Of a DNA stretch of 57,588 bases, positions 26,247 through 34,504 are shown piece after piece. Positions within the stretch are counted from its first letter, which is position 1; the number at the start of each line of letters is the position of its first letter. The position numbers and the translations under genes are program-made. The notes under the pieces were generated by a model. It was not told the DNA's origin, made no database searches, and saw nothing but the letters and a program-made list of their open reading frames with translations. The DNA comes from Rhizobium vallis (lineage in GTDB: Bacteria; Pseudomonadota; Alphaproteobacteria; Rhizobiales; Rhizobiaceae), in contig NZ_ML133704.1 of the NCBI RefSeq assembly GCF_003985155.1, forward strand, positions 1 through 57,588. The letters run 5' to 3'.

Positions 26247-27190
26247 CTAGGTGTTTAGTCCCGGCATTTGATGGATGGGGTCGATGATGAATCGATCCGG
26301 CTCCAAAGTCCATCGTCTACAGATGAACTCGTAAGGCGTAAGGCCCTTTAACGTCTTGAGCCGGCGCCCGAAATTGTAGGCGTCGATAAAGTCGGCCAGA
26401 TGTTTTTTCAACTGCGCATGATCGTCGTAGTGGAAGCGCTTGACGGTCGCCTCCTTGATCGTTCGGTTCATCCGTTCGACCTGTCCGTTGGTCCAGGGAT
26501 GCTTCACCTTGGTCAGGCGATGCTCGATGCTGTGATCGTCGCAGACCCAATCGAAGATGTGCTGGAAGGCATTTCGATCACAAGCTCGGTTGGTGAACTG
26601 AATGCCATTGTCGGTCAAAACGGTGTGAATGGTGTAGGGCACTGCCGCGATCAGATTGCGCAAGAACTGAGCGGCATTCATCTTGCCGGCTTTGGTGTAG
26701 AGTTCCGCGAACGCGAACTTGGATGTTCGGTCAATTGCGACAAAGAGATAGAGCTTGCCCTCAGCCGTCTGCACCTCGTCAATATCGATGTGGAAGTAAG
26801 CGATCGGATAGCTTTTGAACTTCTTCTTCGGCTCCTTGTCGCCTCTGACCTCCGGCAGACGTGAAATGCCGTGGCGCTGCAAACACCTGTGCAACGACGA
26901 ACGCGTCAGATGTGAAATGGTCGGCTGAAGAGCGTAGAGGCAATCATCGAGCGGCAGCAACGTGTGCCGGCGGAAGGCGACGATAGCGGCCTCTTCTTCG
27001 AGGGAAAGGGTCGTCGAGTGCGGGTCCTTTGGGCCTGTAGGAAGGTCGACCAACGATGTCCGCTTCTTCCATTTCGCCACGGTTTTCTGGTTGATCCCGT
27101 ATCGCTTCGAAAGCGTTTTCAGGCTCTCTTCACTATTGCTCGACGGATTGCCTCTGTCGTCGTGGCGCTCCCGTGTAGAACCTGGCCCAT
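26247..27190 (-). pseudogene. IS481-family transposase, 5-prime frameshift
   Basis: From the natural ATG at 27190 the sequence reads MGQVLHGSATTTEAIRRAIV, then slips frame near 27140 and continues without interruption: LKTLSKRYGINQKTVAKWKK (helix-turn-helix), DLPTGPKDPHSTTLSLEEEA, then the DDE core YFHIDIDEVQTAEGKLYLFV, TVLTDNGIQFTNR and WTNGQVERMNRTIKEATVKR. All three catalytic residues are present in the second frame. The frameshift removes only the first 20 or so residues, so activity from an internal start cannot be excluded. Confidence 0.85.
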
Positions 27191-27248
27191 AGTGCTTCCC
27201 TCCATGCCAAGGAAAATATTGCACCATCAAATGCCGGAACCAAACACC
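26250..27248 (-). mobile_element. IS481-family element
   Basis: The two ends are inverted copies: GGTGTTTAGTCCCGGCATTT on the left (from 26250) and GGTGTTTGGTTCCGGCATTT reading inward from 27248, followed on both by GATGG; 23 of 25 positions agree. Almost the whole 1-kb element is the transposase gene. No convincing target duplication was found. Confidence 0.85.
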
Positions 27249-27403
27249 AGAGCAGCCAGCGCGCGGAGCCGTGATTGGTCTGCCGTGAACCGAGAGCTCC
27301 ACGTGCAGGACAAAAGGCCACCATGCCCGCACACGACGTCCCGGGAGCTAGACGAGGAAATGAAGCGACCGTTATCACCAAAATCACTGAGGGTCATAGC
27401 CAA

Positions 27404-27602
27404 TTTGGCGCAAGTGGATAATCCTTGCGTGAAGCGATTTCGGTATGATCTATGTCTATGTACTTGCGATCACTTATATATTTTGGTGAACGATAGCTAT
27501 CGGGTGAGGTCCGCGTGGCCCAAAATGCGCCAAATTAGATCGAAACGAAACATTGGTGGTTCCAAGCACATCACTTTCCGTATAAAGAGCTTTGGCGCAT
27601 TT
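27404..27602. promoter_or_regulatory. Three copies of a TTTGGCGCA motif before regulator copy 2
   Basis: TTTGGCGCA at 27404-27412, AAATGCGCCAAA at 27523-27534 and its exact inverse TTTGGCGCATTT at 27591-27602. The last two form a perfect 12-bp inverted repeat 56 bp apart, ending 15 bases before the regulator ATG. Such placement fits an autoregulatory operator, possibly with DNA looping. The related half-site before copy 1 supports this. Confidence 0.5.
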
Positions 27603-27617
27603 ACCTCAGTCGGAGCA

Positions 27618-28139
27618 ATGTCAGGACCACCATTGAAGCAATGGATTAATGAACTCGGTTTGCAACAAGTCGATGATCCAGGCATAGACAAGCCGGTCTA
27701 TCGAAAACCTTTTGACGGACGGATTGCACTTAGCGCCGAACTCGAAAACTTGATCAGCATCAGCCTTCGCGAAGCCCGCGATAAGCGAAAACTCCCGCGC
27801 TCGAAACTGGCGCCCTTGCTTGGCATCACTAAGCAGGTCTACGGCCGGTACGAAAATGGAGTATCCCGCTTGACCGTGAGCCGACTGATTCATCTGTGTG
27901 AGGTTTTGGATGCCACTCCGGAAGAGATTATCGCCCCGGCGGCACCTTATCTTTGGGGCGAAACTGAAACCAAAGCGGTTCTGCTGCTGGCTACTATCGT
28001 GAAGTTGCGGACTTTCGATGAAGAGATCTTGCAAGATATTTTCAGCTTACTAAGCCGCATAGACGAGACCGGTAGCGATAGCGGCGATCGTGCCATGAAA
28101 GTCGCGTCTACCAGCGCCACTGCAGACGATCGCGAATAG
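27618..28139 (+). CDS. XRE-type transcriptional regulator, copy 2
   Basis: 173 residues, helix-turn-helix in the middle (KLPRSKLAPLLGITKQVYGR, YENGVSRLTVSRLIHLCEVL). It shares the layout of the copy at 25226, with VYRKP before and APYLWGE after the DNA-binding domain. I chose the ATG at 27618 since the homology to copy 1 begins shortly after; the frame is open far upstream but that part is IS481 DNA. An unusually short GGAG spacing weakens the start. The IS481 element now lies between the two copies; they may have arisen by tandem duplication. Confidence 0.78.
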   Translation: MSGPPLKQWINELGLQQVDDPGIDKPVYRKPFDGRIALSAELENLISISLREARDKRKLPRSKLAPLLGITKQVYGRYENGVSRLTVSRLIHLCEVLDATPEEIIAPAAPYLWGETETKAVLLLATIVKLRTFDEEILQDIFSLLSRIDETGSDSGDRAMKVASTSATADDRE

Positions 28140-28387
28140 GACGTAGATCGCTAGCTTCAATAAACAGAACGTGCGTCCCTGATGAAGTTCCATCAGAAAC
28201 CGCGAAGGACTAGCTGGCGACCGTTCATCGCCACTCCGGGACATAGGTGGGTAAACCGGGGAGGGCGCAGTTGGGTCAACTGGTCCAACGCATCCCTGCT
28301 TTCGGCCGCTGGAGGGGACGCGCGGTCGTCTTTACGCCGCGAGTGCCAGGGAGGTCACGTCAAAGTCTAAGAAACCCGTATATTCGA
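28140..28387. other. Spacer upstream of nod box
   Basis: Nothing recognisable. Confidence 0.5.
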
Positions 28388-28435
28388 CATACAAAGCATC
28401 GATAATTCCATTCATACAATCCATTTTACCAATCT
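28388..28435 (+). promoter_or_regulatory. nod box
   Basis: The 48-bp stretch starts CATACAAAGCATCGATA and ends ACAATCCATTTTACCAATCT. The last 25 positions match the NodD-binding consensus (ATC-N-AAACAATCRATTTTACCAATCY) with three differences, and the upstream half keeps the spacing with several matches including GAT near the centre. It points rightward to the nodQ remnant, so it is probably a leftover flavonoid-inducible promoter. Confidence 0.75.
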
Positions 28436-28734
28436 CCCGTGATGATGCATTAGGAATGATCTCAGACGCGAGTGACGGCGAAACATTTGACGATCCGGAC
28501 TGGCTATAGCGCGAACCCGAGAGCAACGGCGCCGACATGCATCGGGGCGGCCACTGCTTCGATCGCACAGTGCGGGCTTCAAAAACAGCAGCAGGAAATA
28601 CCAAAGGAGGTCTTTGCATGTTCTGAGGTGCGGTGGAAGCTGTGCTGGGAAAACGAGCTGGAACTCATCGACCACGTCGATCCTCCCGAGCTCTTTCGCA
28701 AAGCCCAAGGGCCGACCGGGGTCTTCAATTTCAG

Positions 28735-29298
28735 TGGCAGCCAAAGCTGGGCAAGGCGCGCCGACAACCTGCATTGGCAGGCGACCGACGCTGACAAGGG
28801 CGCGCGCGGCGATGAAGAGTCAGCAGCCAGCCGTCCTTTTGTTCACTGGACTTTCCGGCTCCGGCAAGTCGACAATCGCCAATGCGCTCGACCGGCTGCT
28901 GCATGCCCACGGGAAGCACACCTACATCCTCGACGGCGACAACGTGCGCCACGGGCTCAATCGCGACCTGGCTTCAATCAACCCGATCGCGTCGAGAACA
29001 TCCGCCGCGTTGCCGAGGTCGCCGAGCTGATGGAGGAGGGGAGCTTATTGAAATCCTCGTCGACACGCCGCTTGAGGAATGCGCGCGACGCGATCCGAAG
29101 GGGCTTTATCGGAAGGCGCTCGCCGGCAAGATCGCCAATTTCACCGGCGTTTCCTCGCCGTACGAAATCCCTGAGGGCGCTGAATTACATCTCGAAACGG
29201 TTGGCCACGACCCTGCGGCGTTGGCGTTTGAGATCGAACAGTTCCTCGAAAGGCGAATGGAGCAAGTGACGCATGAGTGTGAGAGTGGGGAGGCTTGA
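28735..29298 (+). pseudogene. nodQ: NodQ/CysC remnant, APS kinase domain
   Basis: The junction between the ATP-sulfurylase large subunit and APS kinase of NodQ is seen as ARRADNLHWQATDADK, then the kinase starts with VLLFTGLSGSGKSTIANALD (P-loop) and YILDGDNVRHGLNRDL. The frame then breaks near 28980; VENIRRVAEVAELMEEG is in a second frame, and after a deletion LVDTPLEECARRDPKGLY and FTGVSSPYEIPEG are in a third, with the end at 29298. NodQ makes PAPS for sulfating Nod factors. The gene is dead, and the nod box 300 bp upstream suggests it once belonged to a nod operon. A cysNC gene is a possible alternative source. Confidence 0.78.
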
Positions 29299-29456
29299 CC
29301 ATTGGCGGCTTGAAGCGGCCGCGGCGGTCCTTGGCCTATTAACTACGCGGCGACCGTAGCAGCCCGCAGGCGGCCCGCGCCAACGTCCGATGTGGCTTCA
29401 ACAGGAGACGGCCGATCACGCGCTCACGACTCGGCTTACTGAAACGGAGAAAAGAT

Positions 29457-30560
29457 ATGGCTGATGCAAAGCTGCAAGCCGTGCTTTCGGCTCTTTCGCC
29501 GATGGCGAGACAGCTAAATGCGCTACCCTCCAATCAACCGGGGCGAGATGCGAACTGCGTTAAACTAAACACGAATGAGAATCCGTTTCCGTTGCCGATG
29601 ATGGTGTTGCAAAGTGCGCTGGCGGCCCTCGAACGGCATTATCTGTATCCCGAAGATGACAATCTGAGCTTGCGCGACGCAGCCGCCAGCGCGTATGGCC
29701 TCTCCCAGGATCAGGTGGTCGCCGGGAACGGCTCGTCGGAGCTGCTTGGGCTCATCTACAGAGCATTCCTCGACCCGGGAGATAGCGTTGCGATGATATC
29801 GCCAGGTTTTTCCTTTAACCGCAAACTGGCCAAGTTGCAGGGTGCCAGATTTCTCGAAATCGAATGGGGCGAGTCTTATTCTCTGCCAATCGAGCAGCTG
29901 CTTCTTGGTCCAGCAAAAGATGCAAAATTCATACTGCTGGCCAATCCGAACAATCCAACGGGAACATTCGTTCCGGTGGCTGAAATCGACCGCCTCGTCG
30001 CGCAATCGGACCAGTTGATAGTGGTGGATGAAGCGTATGTCGACTTTGCACCCGATGATGCCCTGCGCCTAGTCGATCGTCATCCAAACCTTCTAGTATT
30101 GAGAACACTTTCGAAAGGCTTTGCAGCCGCGGGAATTCGCGTCGGTTTCGGCTTTGGTCATCCCGAACTTATTGGGAGGCTACGCAACCTGCAAAATGTC
30201 TTTAACATGAACGTGATCGGCCATGCGGTGGGCATTAGTATCCTTTCGCACCGCGCCGACTACGACGAGAACCACAGATATATTAAACATGAAAGACACA
30301 GAACGACCACTGCCTTGTCTCAATTGGGCTTTTCTGTCATTCCCTCCCACACAAACTTTTTGCTAGCTCGGGTGCCACCCGGACGAGATGGCAAATGGTG
30401 GCAAGCGTCTTTGGATAGGCAGAACATACTTGTAGCCGTCTTTCCCGATGCCGGTTTGGAAAATTTTATCCGCGTCAGCATCGGCACCAGAACCCAAATG
30501 GACGCGTTCCTTTCAGCCGCCAGGGACATCATTTCTGGAAGTATGAAGACGCAGAGCTAG
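29457..30560 (+). CDS. hisC: Histidinol-phosphate aminotransferase
   Basis: A fold-type I PLP aminotransferase of 367 residues, catalysing the glutamate-dependent transamination in histidine synthesis. Signature segments: VKLNTNENPFPLP, YPEDDNLSLRDAAA, GNGSSELL, ANPNNPTGT, VDEAYVDF and the PLP-lysine region TLSKGFAAAGIRVGF. GGAG nine bases before the ATG supports the start. A plasmid-borne hisC in the symbiotic region has been described for R. etli; it may serve in histidine or aromatic amino acid metabolism in nodules. It stands alone, with no other his gene nearby. Confidence 0.92.
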   Translation: MADAKLQAVLSALSPMARQLNALPSNQPGRDANCVKLNTNENPFPLPMMVLQSALAALERHYLYPEDDNLSLRDAAASAYGLSQDQVVAGNGSSELLGLIYRAFLDPGDSVAMISPGFSFNRKLAKLQGARFLEIEWGESYSLPIEQLLLGPAKDAKFILLANPNNPTGTFVPVAEIDRLVAQSDQLIVVDEAYVDFAPDDALRLVDRHPNLLVLRTLSKGFAAAGIRVGFGFGHPELIGRLRNLQNVFNMNVIGHAVGISILSHRADYDENHRYIKHERHRTTTALSQLGFSVIPSHTNFLLARVPPGRDGKWWQASLDRQNILVAVFPDAGLENFIRVSIGTRTQMDAFLSAARDIISGSMKTQS

Positions 30561-31004
30561 GCGGTTAGAATTATTGGCCACACTGCTTGTCACTTGGAAA
30601 CACCAAGTATCGAAGTCCATATTGTGGGATAAAGATCACAAATAAGCGCAAGACCGTAAAGCGTGTGCCGTCTCGATCCCGTTGATTACGCGTGTTATTG
30701 GCGCACGAGTGGAGCACCCGGTGGCCGATGCGAGGCTTATTTCTGGCGATTCCGGCCGCGGCTCTGCCGCTGTATTGGGAATGGTTTAGGTTTCTTCATA
30801 ATCGGTCCTTCGATTGACATTGAGTGAACAGTAATCTGCGGTCGTCGCCGATCTTCCGTCGATCACCTGCGACAGAACCTCGATCCGCTAAAGATCACGC
30901 TCGCTCATCGCCATTGATCCCACCCGCAATCCCCCACGCCAGCAAACGTGGGCAGTATGGCATTCGAACTTGGCAGAAACAGAACGTTTTCAATCTGCGG
31001 CACT
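30561..31004. other. Convergent intergenic region, nothing recognised
   Basis: Lies between the + strand hisC and the - strand nif block. No terminator or gene could be supported. Confidence 0.5.
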
Positions 31005-31943
31005 CTAGCCGCTACAGAGATTCGAAGCGGAAGCCGTGCGGCCATGGTCACCATCCGCCTTGCTACCAAATGGTACAAGCAGAGCCGCGGCTTCGCCGAT
31101 CGGCAGGTCGACCACCGTGATTCCGCTTGCTGCAAGGAAACGGCGCTCGTTTTTGGTAAGGCCTTCCGCATCAAGTACTGCAAAGTGGGGGCCGTGAGAG
31201 CGCTTGATGATCTGTCGAGCGTAGATCCGGAGCATCTGATCGTTGAAGCGGCAGCCAATGAAAAGAAAACCGCGATCTATACGCCGTTCTTTCACCATTC
31301 CAGGTATTGGCGTCTGGATATCGATTTCGGTTAGGACTTCCACGTAATCGGAATCGGACACCAGAAAGTTCGAAGCTGGTATAACACTGCCGTACGGCGC
31401 ATAGAGGACCGTCTTTGGCGCTGAGACGCATTCGACGTCTCTCCCGGACAGATCGTAAGTTTTTGTCCAAATGTCGCCGCCGCCGTTTGCACGCGTGACG
31501 CCCTGAATCTCGACGACATCCGTTCGACCGGTCTTCGCGAAAGCCGCACGCATTGTCCCGTCGTACCAGCCGTCGACGATAAGGGAGAGCGGCAGCGTTG
31601 CGAGCCAGTCGTGGAGGGCGGTCGGCGCCACGGGTGCTCCAAATATTTCTGCCATCCAGGCCTGAAGCGTCCGGCGATGCCGTCGCTGTTCAATAAACTG
31701 CGCGACTGACCACATATTGCTGCGTATCCTGGAAGGGGCAGGTGTGCGTTCGTTGAGTGCCGCGGAGACGGCTTCCGGGGTGTCCGGTACAGGTGGTTCC
31801 GTGGATTGCAGCCGAAGGAGATCTGGACCGAGATAGGGAACGATCCGATCCGCAGCGAGCGCTTCCTGGAGCAGCCTAAGTCTTTTTTCGGCGTCACCGT
31901 TGCGAATGATCAGGAGACGGTCCGAGGTTAAAATTTTGTTCAT
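31005..31943 (-). CDS. SIR2-like domain protein at end of nifB operon
   Basis: A 312-residue protein whose N-terminus (RIVPYLGPDLL near residue 33) is the NAD-binding-like start of the SIR2_2 superfamily, also used in many defence NADases. It keeps the general length and the FIGCRFND segment late in the protein, typical of SIR2_2. I cannot identify a catalytic His with confidence. It follows nifT by 30 bases, so it is likely co-transcribed from the nifB promoter. SIR2-like genes are known beside nif genes in some rhizobia, but their role is unknown. The last 20 residues (SKADGDHGRTASASNL) look disordered. Confidence 0.75.
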   Translation of the reverse strand: MNKILTSDRLLIIRNGDAEKRLRLLQEALAADRIVPYLGPDLLRLQSTEPPVPDTPEAVSAALNERTPAPSRIRSNMWSVAQFIEQRRHRRTLQAWMAEIFGAPVAPTALHDWLATLPLSLIVDGWYDGTMRAAFAKTGRTDVVEIQGVTRANGGGDIWTKTYDLSGRDVECVSAPKTVLYAPYGSVIPASNFLVSDSDYVEVLTEIDIQTPIPGMVKERRIDRGFLFIGCRFNDQMLRIYARQIIKRSHGPHFAVLDAEGLTKNERRFLAASGITVVDLPIGEAAALLVPFGSKADGDHGRTASASNLCSG

Positions 31944-31973
31944 GCTGGTTTCTCTTACCTCTCGTTTGCAGCA

Positions 31974-32186
31974 TCAGTCCTCGTCAGGAATCTTCCTTGC
32001 GTGGACGGTGATCGGCAGAGGCGTATCCCGCGATAGCTTGGGCAAGACGAGTCTCCAGCCGTTCCTGAGAGTGATCGTGCCGCCCCACATGTCATCAGCC
32101 TCGACATCTACGATCGGCTCTTCGAGATCTTTCTTTGGTACGTAAGCCGACAAGCCGGCGCTCGTTCTGCGAATCATTATCTTCAT
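31974..32186 (-). CDS. nifT: NifT/FixU
   Basis: A 70-residue protein, full length for NifT. Typical features: MKIMIRR at the start, GLSAYVPKKDLEE, WGGTITLRNGWRLVLP and LPITVHAR. NifT is conserved in nif clusters, but its mutants have little phenotype and its function is not known. Four bases separate it from nifZ, so the two are translated together. Confidence 0.93.
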   Translation of the reverse strand: MKIMIRRTSAGLSAYVPKKDLEEPIVDVEADDMWGGTITLRNGWRLVLPKLSRDTPLPITVHARKIPDED

Positions 32187-32190
32187 GTCG

Positions 32191-32508
32191 CTATTCCTTC
32201 GTTGGGGGCCCCGCGATTTCAGCAGGGCCGCAAGCAGCGGCGTTGTCTAGACTCGTCAGTTCACGGGCACGCATGCCGACGATAGTGCCACGTTCGACCC
32301 ATTCGACGGCATAGATGTAAAACTGCTGGAGAAAGGTGCCGATGTCGCGCACATAGCCTTCGTCGCCCTTCCGCACCAAATTTTCGCCAATTTTTTTGCC
32401 AGCATAGGTGCCGTCATTCTTTACGTGAAGTCTGGCCCGCACCCGCTCGCCGGGTGTAAATCGTGGAGGCCTGTGAATTTCGACCTCCTGTTCACGTCCA
32501 AGGCCCAT
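32191..32508 (-). CDS. nifZ: NifZ
   Basis: A 105-residue NifZ, which helps mature the P-cluster of the MoFe protein. The conserved core reads PPRFTPGERVRARLHVKNDG and GDEGYVRDIGTFLQQFYIYA. Of two in-frame ATGs six bases apart, 32508 is better spaced from the strong AAGGAGGA. The frame is open upstream through fdxN on a different phase, which is not coding. Lies 64 bases after fdxN in the nifB operon. Confidence 0.93.
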   Translation of the reverse strand: MGLGREQEVEIHRPPRFTPGERVRARLHVKNDGTYAGKKIGENLVRKGDEGYVRDIGTFLQQFYIYAVEWVERGTIVGMRARELTSLDNAAACGPAEIAGPPTKE

Positions 32509-32572
32509 GGGCATTCCTCCTTGCAGGATGTCATTGAAGGCTTCTCCGCAGGAGCCCCGACCATGCTGAAGG

Positions 32573-32779
32573 TCAAATCGCAGGTGCGGCGGGGACGCAG
32601 GTCTTCGGCACGGGGCAAACCTCCGCGCATTGCTGCGTTTCGAAGGTACCCTTGCATTCGGTGCATTTTTCCGGGTCGATAACGTAGATCTCACCTTTGA
32701 ACCTGATCGCACCGGAGGGGCATTCGAACTCGCAGGCACCGCACTGGGTGCATTGGGACGCTATGATCCTGAAGGCCAT
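32573..32779 (-). CDS. fdxN: FdxN, 2[4Fe-4S] ferredoxin
   Basis: A 68-residue bacterial-type ferredoxin with two cluster motifs: CTQCGACEFECP, and a second starting CTECKGTFETQQCAEVCPVP with the long insertion seen in nif-linked ferredoxins. FdxN is an electron carrier needed for nitrogen fixation in rhizobia, likely serving NifB or nitrogenase. 34 bases downstream of nifB. Confidence 0.95.
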   Translation of the reverse strand: MAFRIIASQCTQCGACEFECPSGAIRFKGEIYVIDPEKCTECKGTFETQQCAEVCPVPKTCVPAAPAI

Positions 32780-32813
32780 TTTTAAACTCCTGAAGATGTC
32801 GGATTAAGAGCGC

Positions 32814-34292
32814 TCACGCCGTCGCCGCTTGTGGTTCGACGCCAAACTTGGCGGCGTAGAGGGTGCCGATGGCGGTCTCGATGTAGTCATAGCAATAAGC
32901 ATCCGTTGCCCGAACCCCGGCCTCCATGAGCTTAGTCTTAGGGCACTCCCCGATCTTGGCGCATAGCACGACGTCAATACCGACCAGCGCAGTTATGATG
33001 CCGTCGAGGGTGGCTTCCTCGCCCCTGCCTCCGAGGCAATACTGTTCGATCTTGCGATGCCCGACGTAGGTGATGCCTCTCGACGAAGCTTCGTATACTT
33101 GGAACTCCTTCGCATGGCCGAAGTGCTCGTTGATGCGACCGCCACCCTTTGTCGCGACCGCGACGTGGAGGGACCCATCGCCGGCTGCTTTGACTGTCTC
33201 GATTGCCTCGCTCTTGGCGGTCGCGTGATCGCCGCGTTCGCGGGCGATCACTTCCCGATAGGCCTCGCGCTTACGGGCGTCATAGGTGATCTCTCCGGGA
33301 AGCTGGTCGAGTGCGAACTCCTGGCCCCGATCATCCCCAAGCAGGCCGACGGCATCGGCCCTACACTGCCGGCAATGGCGCATTAGCTTTGCGCCGCCTT
33401 CGAGACGATCCTGGAGCGCCTTCAATTCGAGCGCCCGCGGGCCGCGCTGTCCGGTCAAGCCGTAGTAGGTGCCATGGGCCGGATCGGAAATAAGCGGCAT
33501 GACGTTGTGCAGGAACGCCCCCCGCTCCTTGACCCATTTATTTACCTCGACCAGGTGTTCGTCGTTGACACCAGGAATCATCACCGAATTGACTTTGGTG
33601 ATGATGCCGCACGCGGTCAGCATCTCCAGGCCCACCATTTGCCGCTCGTGCAGAATTCTCGCAGCTTCGATGCCGGTGTAACGACGGTTGCGGTAAAAGA
33701 TCCAGGGATAGATCTTTGCGCCGATTTCAGGGTCAACCATGTTGATCGTAATTGTCACGTGATCGACATTCATGTCGACAAGTTCGGCGACGTGATCCGG
33801 CAGCGCAAGCCCGTTGGTGGAGATGCACAGCTTGATGTCGTGGATCTCCCCCGCAACTCGTTCGAACGTTTCCTTTGTCTTCTTCCAGTCGTAACAGGCA
33901 TCGCCCGGTCCGGCGACACCCAGCACGGAAAGTTGCGGCACTTCGTTGGCGACGGCAATGACCTTGCGCAGCGCCTGGTCTGGCGTCAACTTCTCCGAGA
34001 CGACCCCAGGGCGGCTTTCGTTGGCGCAGTCATATTTACGATTGCAATAGTTGCACTGGATATTGCAGGCTGGTGCGACCGCGACATGCATGCGCGCGAA
34101 ATAATGGTGAGCCTCTTCTGAATAGCAGGGGTGGTTTTTGATCTTCGCCCAGATAGCCTGGTCCACGTCGGCCGGTTTTGTGGACACGCCACATGACGAG
34201 GATGTGCAGCCACTCGGTTTCGCGGTCGCCAGCAATTGATCCAAGGATGTCGTGCTGGTCGCACTTTCAAGCGAAATCATCGGTGCGGACAT
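32814..34292 (-). CDS. nifB: NifB, FeMo-cofactor core (NifB-co) synthase
   Basis: A 492-residue radical SAM enzyme that fuses two [4Fe-4S] units around a carbide to make NifB-co. The radical SAM motif is ACNIQCNYCN (C-x3-C-x2-C), followed by GPGDACYDW and the C-terminal NifX-like domain (VAVATKGGGRINEHFGHAKE). The protein has the full two-domain length. I chose ATG 34292, preceded by CGGAGC, over the upstream in-frame ATG at 34340, which falls in the -24/-12 promoter. First gene of a nifB-fdxN-nifZ-nifT-SIR2 operon. Confidence 0.96.
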   Translation of the reverse strand: MSAPMISLESATSTTSLDQLLATAKPSGCTSSSCGVSTKPADVDQAIWAKIKNHPCYSEEAHHYFARMHVAVAPACNIQCNYCNRKYDCANESRPGVVSEKLTPDQALRKVIAVANEVPQLSVLGVAGPGDACYDWKKTKETFERVAGEIHDIKLCISTNGLALPDHVAELVDMNVDHVTITINMVDPEIGAKIYPWIFYRNRRYTGIEAARILHERQMVGLEMLTACGIITKVNSVMIPGVNDEHLVEVNKWVKERGAFLHNVMPLISDPAHGTYYGLTGQRGPRALELKALQDRLEGGAKLMRHCRQCRADAVGLLGDDRGQEFALDQLPGEITYDARKREAYREVIARERGDHATAKSEAIETVKAAGDGSLHVAVATKGGGRINEHFGHAKEFQVYEASSRGITYVGHRKIEQYCLGGRGEEATLDGIITALVGIDVVLCAKIGECPKTKLMEAGVRATDAYCYDYIETAIGTLYAAKFGVEPQAATA

Positions 34293-34329
34293 TGAGTGCT
34301 CCGTTGCTAGTTGACGTCGCCTTTCAAAC

Positions 34330-34344
34330 GCAAAAGCCATGCCA
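34330..34344 (-). promoter_or_regulatory. Sigma-54 promoter of nifB
   Basis: Minus-strand TGGCATGGCTTTTGC matches TGGCACRNNNNTTGC with one difference in the -24 box. It lies 38 bp before the nifB ATG and 71 bp downstream of a NifA site. Confidence 0.85.
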
Positions 34345-34414
34345 TCCCAAGGACGGGATTTGCTTTAAGAATTTGCATTTATTGCCCGTTTCCGACCGTG
34401 TTCGGACACAGACT

Positions 34415-34430
34415 TGTCAAGCTTCCGACA
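34415..34430. promoter_or_regulatory. NifA upstream activator site of nifB
   Basis: TGTCAAGCTTCCGACA is a perfect TGT-N10-ACA, and nearly the same sequence occurs before fixA (40157-40172). Spacing to the -24 box (71 bp) is normal for NifA with IHF bending. Confidence 0.85.
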
Positions 34431-34504
34431 GTCGACAAAAGAGTTGTCCGTAAGCCACCAAACCAGGCATTGGAGATCGAGAAGGTCCAACATCACCCAG
34501 GCGC

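Noticed and set aside
32509..32739. N-terminal extension of nifZ
   Set aside because: Overlaps fdxN in another frame, and the strong AAGGAGGA before 32508 sets the start.
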